DNA of 21,932 nucleotides from Acidobacteria bacterium UBA2161 (GTDB taxonomy: Bacteria; Acidobacteriota; Vicinamibacteria; Vicinamibacterales; UBA823), in NCBI GenBank assembly GCA_002328835.1, contig DCWN01000025.1, forward strand, positions 149,752 through 171,683, given 5' to 3'. Position numbers and translations under genes: made by a program. The first letter of the stretch is position 1. Each line of letters starts with the position of its first letter. This document shows positions 16,303 to 21,932 of the stretch, one piece after another. The notes below the pieces were generated by a model. It did not search any database and was not told the DNA's origin. It was given only the letters and a program-made list of their open reading frames with translations.

Positions 16303-17522
16303 GTAGATCCGGGTTCGCCATCTGCCCCGGCATTCGGCCGCCGCCATGCTCCGACCGCGTCGGTCGCTGGCGGGCCGGGTCGGTCGCCGTGGGCGTGCTC
16401 GTGCTCGGCGTGATCGCCGCTGCCCAGCCGGCACCGGGCGCAAGGGCCGTGGCCGACGCGATCGGTCAGTTGGGCGAGTTCGACTACGACACGCGGATCG
16501 AGGCGGCCCGCACGATTCGGCGCGCATCTCCGGCGGTCGCGGTTCCGGCGCTGGCCGATGCCGTGGCGACGCACGAGGACGGCTACGTGCGCTATCGCGC
16601 GCTGGTCTTGCTGACCGGCTTCGAGGATTCCCGCACCGAGGCTGTGGCCAGGTCGCTGTTCGACGATCCGAACGATCGGCTGCGCGCCGTGGCCTACGCC
16701 TACGTCGAGCGTCATCCGGACGCGGACGTGACAGAGCGCCTGCTGGGTGCGCTCGACAGGGAGGAGTCCGAATTCGTTCGGCCGGCCGTCATTCGAGCGC
16801 TCGCGGCGCGCGGCCGCGAACCCGAGGTGCGTGCGGCTCTTGCGCGTGAAGCCACCCGGGGTGAGGACTTCTTCCGTAGCACCGTGATCGAGGCGCTGGG
16901 TGACTATGCGGCCGACTACGCCCTGCCGGTGCTCGTCCGGGTAGCGTTCCAGCAGGGCCCGCTGCAGGACGACGCGATCCTGGCGCTCGGCAAGATCGGT
17001 GAGCCGAGCGCGCTGAACGCCGTGCTGGCCGCGCAGGACGGCGCCGCCCGACCGCTGCAGGCGTCGATCGCGGCGGCCAGCTGCCTTCTCGGCGTGGCGT
17101 GCGATGTGCAGATGGACTATCTCGAGGACGCGTTGCGGTATGCCGCGGATCAGGAGGAGTACCAAGGTGAGTTGCGGAGCATCAGCGCGGCGCTTGGCGC
17201 AATGGCCGTCAGGGGGCGAGCCGACGCGCTCGCGATGCTGTTCGGCGTGGGCCGCGACGCGCCCGAACGGGCGCGCGCCCCGATCGCGCTGGCGATTGGC
17301 ACCGTGGCCTTGAGGGATCCGGCGCTGCTCATGCAGGCCCTGGGCGATGAGGACGACCCAGCGGGGGCGCTGAGCCTGCTGGTCGACGCGTTCGACATGT
17401 TTCAGGAAGATTTCGAGGAGGAGCAGTTCTACGTGGCCGTCCGCGGGACCTACTGGGCGACCGAGGCCGGCTCCTCCGAGCACGCGCTGGCCGAGGAGAC
17501 GATCGCCCGCCTGGAGTTCTAG
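16299..17522 (+). CDS. Putative exported HEAT-repeat-like protein embedded in the purine operon
   Basis: The GTG at 16299 overlaps the purF stop by four bases and gives 407 residues. Residues 1-25 are basic (RPPPCSDRVGRWR), followed by a hydrophobic stretch AGSVAVGVLVLGVIAAAQ ending in APGARA, like a Sec signal peptide or N-terminal anchor. The mature part is alpha-helical and acidic, with degenerate ~30-residue units of the form VPALADAV, YRALVLLTGFEDSRTEAVAR, VRPAVIRALAARG, FFRSTVIEALGDYA, DDAILALGKIGEPSALNAVL, typical of HEAT/Armadillo-like repeats. No catalytic motif is visible. purM starts seven bases after its stop. A secreted protein has no obvious job in purine synthesis, so its role is unknown; co-expression is likely from the overlap. 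Reading frame upstream of 16299 lies inside purF and is not coding. Confidence 0.85.
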   Translation: MSRSGFAICPGIRPPPCSDRVGRWRAGSVAVGVLVLGVIAAAQPAPGARAVADAIGQLGEFDYDTRIEAARTIRRASPAVAVPALADAVATHEDGYVRYRALVLLTGFEDSRTEAVARSLFDDPNDRLRAVAYAYVERHPDADVTERLLGALDREESEFVRPAVIRALAARGREPEVRAALAREATRGEDFFRSTVIEALGDYAADYALPVLVRVAFQQGPLQDDAILALGKIGEPSALNAVLAAQDGAARPLQASIAAASCLLGVACDVQMDYLEDALRYAADQEEYQGELRSISAALGAMAVRGRADALAMLFGVGRDAPERARAPIALAIGTVALRDPALLMQALGDEDDPAGALSLLVDAFDMFQEDFEEEQFYVAVRGTYWATEAGSSEHALAEETIARLEF

Positions 17523-17529
17523 AGAGAGC

Positions 17530-18561
17530 ATGGCGAGCTACAAACAGGCGGGCGTCGATATCGATGCTGGCAACGAAGCGGTGCGGCGGATTCGCGATCT
17601 CGCGCGCAGCACCTTTACCCCGGGTGTACTCTCGGAGATCGGCTCGTTCGGCGGACTGTTCCGACCGGACCTTCGCGGGATGCCCGAGCCGGTGCTCGTG
17701 TCGAGCGCCGACGGGGTCGGGACCAAGTTGAAGGTGGCGTTCCTGGCCGGCCGGCACGACACGGTCGGCATCGACCTGGTCAATCACTGCGTCAACGACA
17801 TTCTGGTGCAGGGCGCCGCGCCGCTGTTCTTCCTCGACTACCTGGCGACGGGCCGGCTGGCACCTGACGTCGTGACGCTGGTGATCGAGGGCATGACGAT
17901 CGCGTGCCGGGACAACGGGTGCGCACTTCTCGGTGGCGAGACGGCCGAGATGCCCGGGTTCTACGGCGACGGGGAGTACGACCTGGCGGGCTTCATCGTC
18001 GGTGTCGTCGATCGGGCGCGGCTGCTCGATGGCCGCTCGATTGTGCCTGGCGACCGCGTGATCGGCCTCTCGTCATCCGGGTTGCACACCAACGGCTACT
18101 CGCTGGCGCGTCGCATCGTCTTCGACGAACTCGGGCTCGGCGTCGACGCCCATATCAGCGAGGTCGGCCACACCGTGGCGGACGCGCTGCTCAGCCCGCA
18201 CCGATCCTACGCTCGCGTGGTCCGCCCGTTGCTCGACGGCGGGCTGGTGAAGGGATTGGCCCACGTGACGGGCGGAGGCGTGACTGAGAACCTGCCACGT
18301 GTGCTGCCCGAGGGAACCGGTGCCGTCATCAACCGGGCCGCCTGGACCGTGCCGCCGATCTTCACCTGGCTGCAAGAGCACGGCGGGATCGCCGACGGCG
18401 AGATGTATCGGACGTTCAACATGGGGCTCGGGCTCCTCGCGGTCGTCGAGTCCGCGAAGGTCGACGAGGTGCTCGCGACGCTGACCGCGCAAGGTGAACC
18501 GGCGGCTGCGGTCGTCGGCGAGATCGTGGCGGGTGACCGGCGGGTGGCCTACACCGAGTGA
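17530..18561 (+). CDS. purM: Phosphoribosylformylglycinamidine cyclo-ligase (AIR synthetase)
   Basis: PurM closes the imidazole ring of FGAM to give AIR, using ATP. The 343-residue product begins MASYKQAGVDIDAGNEAVRR, a diagnostic N-terminus, followed by SADGVGTKLKVAF, CVNDILVQGAAPLFFLDYLA and CALLGGETAEMPGFY, and LAHVTGGGVTENLPRVLP in the C-terminal half. Length is normal. It lies seven bases after the HEAT-like gene, and its TGA overlaps the purN start region (GTGATG at 18558-18563). Confidence 0.97.
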   Translation: MASYKQAGVDIDAGNEAVRRIRDLARSTFTPGVLSEIGSFGGLFRPDLRGMPEPVLVSSADGVGTKLKVAFLAGRHDTVGIDLVNHCVNDILVQGAAPLFFLDYLATGRLAPDVVTLVIEGMTIACRDNGCALLGGETAEMPGFYGDGEYDLAGFIVGVVDRARLLDGRSIVPGDRVIGLSSSGLHTNGYSLARRIVFDELGLGVDAHISEVGHTVADALLSPHRSYARVVRPLLDGGLVKGLAHVTGGGVTENLPRVLPEGTGAVINRAAWTVPPIFTWLQEHGGIADGEMYRTFNMGLGLLAVVESAKVDEVLATLTAQGEPAAAVVGEIVAGDRRVAYTE

Positions 18562-19175
18562 TGTCCCTCGATCTGCGACGGCTCGGCGTTCTGATTTCCG
18601 GCCGGGGCTCGAACCTGCAGGCGATCATCGATGCCGTGGAGGATGGACGACTCAACGCGACGATCGCGGTCGTTGTGTCGAACCAATCGGAAGCCGGCGG
18701 CCTCGCGCGGGCGCGCGCCGCGGGCATCGACACCGTCCATCTCGACCACCGCGCGGAGGCCACGCGGGAGGCCTACGATCGCAAGCTGGTGGCCGAGCTG
18801 CAGGCGCGCGGGGTGGGACTGGTGTGCCTGGCGGGCTTCATGCGGCTGCTGAGCCCGACGTTTCTCGACGCGTTCCCGAACGCGGTGCTCAACATTCACC
18901 CGTCGCTGCTGCCGGCGTTTCCGGGGCTCGACGCTCAGCGCCAGGCGTGTGAGCACGGGGTGAAGGTGACCGGCGCGACCGTGCACTTCGTGAACGCCGA
19001 ACTCGATGCCGGACCGATTGTCGCGCAGGTGGCCGTCGCTGTCCGCGACGATGACACGGCCGCCACGCTCGCCTCGCGTATTCTCGAGGCGGAGCACAAG
19101 ATCTACCCTGAGGCGATCGCTCGCGTGCTCGATGGCGGTTGGAGCCTCGCCGGCCGTCGCGTCATCACGACCTAA
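18561..19175 (+). CDS. purN: Phosphoribosylglycinamide formyltransferase (GART)
   Basis: PurN formylates GAR from 10-formyl-tetrahydrofolate. The 204-residue product has GRGSNLQAIIDAV for phosphate binding, VVSNQSEAGGL, and the catalytic set N111, H113 (NIHPSLLPAFPG) and D149 (NAELDAGPIVAQ). The ATG at 18561 shares one base with the purM stop; a GTG at 18558 immediately upstream would only add one residue. It is the last purine gene of the run. The convergent phosphoesterase gene ends 15 bases later, and no hairpin terminator is visible between them. Confidence 0.96.
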   Translation: MSLDLRRLGVLISGRGSNLQAIIDAVEDGRLNATIAVVVSNQSEAGGLARARAAGIDTVHLDHRAEATREAYDRKLVAELQARGVGLVCLAGFMRLLSPTFLDAFPNAVLNIHPSLLPAFPGLDAQRQACEHGVKVTGATVHFVNAELDAGPIVAQVAVAVRDDDTAATLASRILEAEHKIYPEAIARVLDGGWSLAGRRVITT

Positions 19176-19190
19176 CCCCAGAACTCCTGT

Positions 19191-20036
19191 CTAGAGGTCG
19201 GATAGTCGCTCGAGCGTGAGGACCGCGATCTCGGGCGGGCAGTTCAACCGGAACGGCACATAGACGGTGCCGACACCGCGGCTGACGAACAGCGTGGTGT
19301 TCTCTCGCCGGAGTACGCCAGACGCGATCGGGAACTTCCGCGCGGCAATCGCGCCCAGGCCGGGCAGGATGATCTGTCCGCCGTGGGTATGGCCCGACAG
19401 GACGACCGGCAGGTCGAGCGCGGTGGCTTCGATCACGCGTCTCGGGTCGTGGGCCAGCAGGATGGCCGGCCTTGCCGCATCGCTCAATAGCCGGATCACG
19501 TCGGTGGCTCGGCGGGTCCAGAACCTGAGGCCGATCAGCTCGAGTGGTGTGCCCGCGATCTCAATCTGCGTGCGGTCGTCCATCAAGACCTCGAAACCAC
19601 GGGCGGCCAGGGCGGCCAGCACGGCGCGTTCGTCGTCGTGGTTTCCCAGAATCGCGTAGACGCCATGGGGCGCCGTCAGTGGCGCCAGCGCGTCCGCGAC
19701 GTCGTCGATGTACTCCGGATCGCGCCAGGTCACGTAATCGCCACCGAGGACGATGAGGTCCGGTGCTTCCGCCATCATCATCGTCACGGCTGCCTCGACG
19801 TCCTCACGAGGCACCGTGAGGCTGCGGTGGATGTCGGTCATCAAGCCGATGCGCAGGCCGGCCAGCGCTCGAGGCAGCCCGGAAGCCGGAAGGCTGGTGC
19901 GTGTGACTTCGAGATGCCGTCGCTCGTACAGAAAGCTGTAGGCGCCGGTGCCGGCGACACCGCCGACACCGGCGGCGATGAGCGCTTTCATCACCGACCG
20001 GCGACCAACGGTGCCCGACTCCGGCTGCTTGGCCAT
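19191..20036 (-). CDS. Metallophosphoesterase with Tat-type signal (YkuE-like)
   Basis: The 281-residue protein is a calcineurin-like phosphoesterase. Metal ligands are visible in order: D68 and H70 (MTDIH), D100 (LGGDY), N132/H133/D134 (GNHDD), H196 (LAHDP), and H216/H218 (SGHTHGGQ). The N-terminus has a twin-arginine stretch, GRRSVMKALIAAGVGG at residues 11-26, followed by a weak hydrophobic segment, suggesting Tat export or a membrane anchor. YkuE relatives are Tat substrates and have been linked to the cell wall. The substrate cannot be told from sequence. The gene diverges from tyrS with only 27 bases between start codons, and lacks a Shine-Dalgarno. Confidence 0.92.
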   Translation of the reverse strand: MAKQPESGTVGRRSVMKALIAAGVGGVAGTGAYSFLYERRHLEVTRTSLPASGLPRALAGLRIGLMTDIHRSLTVPREDVEAAVTMMMAEAPDLIVLGGDYVTWRDPEYIDDVADALAPLTAPHGVYAILGNHDDERAVLAALAARGFEVLMDDRTQIEIAGTPLELIGLRFWTRRATDVIRLLSDAARPAILLAHDPRRVIEATALDLPVVLSGHTHGGQIILPGLGAIAARKFPIASGVLRRENTTLFVSRGVGTVYVPFRLNCPPEIAVLTLERLSDL

Positions 20037-20044
20037 GAGGATGG

Positions 20045-20054
20045 CTGTATATTA
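20045..20054. promoter_or_regulatory. AT-rich core in the 27-base gap between divergent phosphoesterase and tyrS
   Basis: TGTATATTAA is the only AT-rich stretch here. It offers a -10 for tyrS (TATATT, 20048-20053) and an overlapping one for the minus gene (TAATAT, 20054-20049). Each would start transcription only a few bases before its ATG, implying nearly leaderless mRNAs. No well-spaced -35 is seen on either strand. Confidence 0.35.
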
Positions 20055-20063
20055 ACAGGGCCG

Positions 20064-21281
20064 ATGCCAACGACGATGTCGCCAACCGAACAGCTCGCGT
20101 ACCTGACGAAGGGGTGCGTCGATGTCGTGCGTGCCGCCGATCTGCGCGCGAAGCTCGACCGAGCGAGCGAGTACGGCCGGAAGCTGGTGGTCAAGGTGGG
20201 ATTCGACCCGACCGCGCCCGACCTGCATCTGGGCCATACGGTACTCATCCGGAAGATGAAGCACTTCCAGGACCTCGGGCACACGGTGGTCTTCGTGGTC
20301 GGCGACTTTACCGCCCTCATCGGCGACCCGACCGGCCGCTCCAAGACCCGCCCGCCGTTGACGCGCGAACAGATCGCCGAGAACGCCGAGACCTACAAGG
20401 CGCAGGTGTTCAAGCTGCTCGACCGCGACGAGACCGTCATCGAGTTCAACAGTCGTTGGCTCGGCGCGCTCACGTCCGAGGACTGGGTCCGGCTCGCTGC
20501 CCGTTACAACGTCGCACAGATGCTCGAACGTCGTGATTTTCGCCAACGCTACGAGAAGGGGCAACCGATCGCGATCCACGAGTTCTTGTACCCGCTCGCA
20601 CAAGCCTACGACTCCGTCCATCTAAAAGCCGATGTCGAGCTGGGTGGTACCGACCAGCTCTTCAACCTCAATGTCGGCCGTGACGTGATGCCGTCGTTCG
20701 AGCTGAAACCGCAGATCGTGATGACCGTGCCGCTGCTGGTCGGCCTCGACGGCGTGGAAAAGATGGCCAAGTCCTCGGCGAATCATGTTGGCATCACGGA
20801 GCCGCCCGTCGAGATGTTCGGCAAGTTGATGTCGATCTCGGACGACTTGATGTGGACGTACCACGAGCTGCTCACCGATGACTCCACCGAGACGATCGCC
20901 GGGTTGAAGGCGCGGGCCGCCGACGGGAGCCTGCACCCGAAGGAGGTCAAGATCGGCTTGGCGAAGCGGATCGTCGCAGACTTTCACAGTGCGGCCGACG
21001 CTGACACCGCGGCCGTCGAGTTCGAGCGGGTGCACGGTCGGGGCGAGCGCCCGTCCGAGATGCCCGAGTTCACGCTGTCGCTCGGCGACGAGTGGAAGCC
21101 GCTCAACCGGATCATGGTCGACGTGGCGCTGGCCAGTTCGTCGAGCGACGCGACGCGCAAGATTGCCGGCGGCGCCGTCTCGATCGACGGTGCCAAGGTG
21201 GCCGACCGCCACTGGAAGCCGTCGCCAGGCGAGTACGTCCTCCAGGTCGGGCGCCGGCACGCCCGCTTGGTGGTTCGTTAG
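20064..21281 (+). CDS. tyrS: Tyrosyl-tRNA synthetase
   Basis: The 405-residue product charges tRNA-Tyr. Class I signatures are HLGH (55-58, in VGFDPTAPDLHLGHTVLIRK) and KMAKS (233-237), the KMSKS loop, with DQLFNLNVGRDV and LYPLAQAYDSVHLKADVELGG between them. The C-terminus (residues ~340-405) is an S4-type RNA-binding domain. The sequence style (KVGFDPTAPDL and GDFTALIGDPTGRSKTRPPL) fits the second, TyrZ-like, subgroup of bacterial TyrRS. I chose ATG 20064, with AGGG three to four bases upstream; ATG 20076 is an in-frame alternative. The long open frame before 20064 overlaps the antisense phosphoesterase and is not coding. Confidence 0.96.
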   Translation: MPTTMSPTEQLAYLTKGCVDVVRAADLRAKLDRASEYGRKLVVKVGFDPTAPDLHLGHTVLIRKMKHFQDLGHTVVFVVGDFTALIGDPTGRSKTRPPLTREQIAENAETYKAQVFKLLDRDETVIEFNSRWLGALTSEDWVRLAARYNVAQMLERRDFRQRYEKGQPIAIHEFLYPLAQAYDSVHLKADVELGGTDQLFNLNVGRDVMPSFELKPQIVMTVPLLVGLDGVEKMAKSSANHVGITEPPVEMFGKLMSISDDLMWTYHELLTDDSTETIAGLKARAADGSLHPKEVKIGLAKRIVADFHSAADADTAAVEFERVHGRGERPSEMPEFTLSLGDEWKPLNRIMVDVALASSSSDATRKIAGGAVSIDGAKVADRHWKPSPGEYVLQVGRRHARLVVR

Positions 21282-21296
21282 GCCCGATTTTCGGGC
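21282..21296 (+). terminator. Hairpin directly after tyrS stop, possible weak terminator
   Basis: GCCCGA (21282-21287) pairs with TCGGGC (21291-21296) around a three-base loop. The following bases are GAAAACGGG, without a T-run, so intrinsic termination is doubtful. It lies ten bases before the rRNA -35 box and could also act as part of that promoter's upstream region. Confidence 0.35.
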
Positions 21297-21305
21297 GAAA
21301 ACGGG

Positions 21306-21334
21306 TTGACAGGCCCAGAACCCTCTAGTAACCT
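21306..21334 (+). promoter_or_regulatory. rRNA operon promoter
   Basis: A perfect -35 TTGACA (21306-21311) is followed after 17 bases by TAACCT (21329-21334), a poor -10; TAGTAA (21326-21331) is a shorter-spaced alternative. Transcription would begin near 21341, about 320 bases before 16S. Position between tyrS and 16S supports an rRNA promoter role. Confidence 0.6.
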
Positions 21335-21664
21335 CACACGGTTCCCCTGGAGACGGGGGGCGGGGCCATGCCCCGGCCGGGTCGCACCCGGCGCGTCGGT
21401 TCTTTGAAAACTAGATAGAACGTGCAAGCACTAACGTGAGACGAGGTCTCGCTCTCGAGCGGGGCCGAGTCGAACAGCCCGTCGAGTATCAGTTGAAGTG
21501 CTGATGCTTCCGCCACGCGTCATCCGGTTCGCCGGACGATGGGTGTCGGTTGTGGATCGCTTCACGACTGAACGAACGACGCAAGAGCCATTATCAACAG
21601 GCGCTTGTGTTTGAGCAGTTGCTCGCGGAACCGACCTTGAGGTCGGCGATGCGACACCGGTTTA
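21335..21664 (+). other. 16S rRNA leader (transcribed, non-coding)
   Basis: This 330-base stretch holds no gene. It contains several perfect short hairpins: CGGGGC-CAT-GCCCCG (21361-21375), GCCGGGT-CGC-ACCCGGC (21376-21392), GAGAC-GAG-GTCTC (21438-21450), TCCGG-TTCG-CCGGA (21523-21536) and CCGACC-TTGA-GGTCGG (21631-21646), plus a boxA-like element. The arrangement of hairpins then boxA follows the boxB-boxA order of antitermination leaders. The bases just before 16S would be expected to pair with the distal spacer for RNase III cleavage, which cannot be tested here. Confidence 0.75.
21399..21412 (+). promoter_or_regulatory. boxA-like antitermination element
   Basis: GTTCTTTGAAAACT resembles the NusB/S10-binding boxA found in many bacterial rRNA leaders. 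It sits seven bases after two tandem GC-rich hairpins and about 60 bases downstream of the predicted start site, as expected for rRNA antitermination. Confidence 0.6.

Positions 21665-21932
<268 letters not shown>

Noticed and set aside
16203..17531. A 442-codon minus-strand frame opposite the HEAT-like gene
   Set aside because: The plus-strand frame has a coupled start, signal-like N-terminus and repeat pattern; the antisense frame has none of these.
19638..20063. In-frame upstream extension of tyrS
   Set aside because: It runs antisense through the metallophosphoesterase and is unlike any TyrRS N-terminus.
21335..21664. Possible tRNA in the rRNA leader
   Set aside because: Several hairpins occur but none assembles into a cloverleaf with a T-loop and acceptor stem.

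Overview
This window looks like chromosomal DNA of a high-GC, Gram-negative-type soil bacterium, most likely an acidobacterium of the Vicinamibacteria (subdivision 6) type. The main evidence is the first ~268 bases of a 16S rRNA gene at the right edge; the taxon is my inference from memory of its 5' region, not a search. The gene set is almost entirely core metabolism and translation. I see no mobile element, CRISPR array, tRNA or prophage.

Layout. (1) Positions 1-3005, minus strand: a compact operon reading STAS-domain protein -> UbiA-family prenyltransferase (decaprenyl-phosphate phosphoribosyltransferase-like) -> coiled-coil protein with a polybasic tail -> glycosyltransferase, cut by the window edge. 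The last two overlap by 4 bases. This looks like cell-surface polysaccharide synthesis. (2) 3178-3375, minus: ribosomal protein bS21 with a TTG start. (3) 3578-6723, plus: purD, purE and mtaB (tRNA t6A37 methylthiotransferase). (4) 6720-7823, minus: rlmN, convergent with mtaB and sharing a CTAG that supplies both stop codons. (5) 8063-19175, plus: a long co-directional run of M16 protease, metallo-beta-lactamase-fold protein, purB, purS, purQ, purL, purF, a secreted HEAT-repeat-like protein, purM and purN. It has a good sigma70-type promoter at 7940-7968 and several 1-4 base stop/start overlaps. (6) 19191-20036, minus: a Tat-signal metallophosphoesterase. (7) 20064-21281, plus: tyrS. (8) 21306-21932: rRNA promoter, structured leader with boxA-like element, and the start of 16S rRNA.

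How the genes work together: purD, purN, purS/Q/L, purM, purE, purB and purF cover the de novo purine route from PRPP to AIR, the mutase step to CAIR, and the lyase used in both IMP and AMP synthesis. purC, purH, purK and purA are not in the window. FGAM synthase is the three-subunit PurS/PurQ/PurL type, and the three genes are adjacent. Around the purine genes lie translation functions: bS21, tRNA and 23S rRNA modification by two radical-SAM enzymes, tyrosyl-tRNA synthetase and the rRNA operon.

I did not find a convincing novel defence or mobile system. The points most worth a second look are the secreted HEAT-repeat-like gene coupled inside the purine operon, the coiled-coil/polybasic protein coupled to a glycosyltransferase, and an apparent ATT initiation codon.
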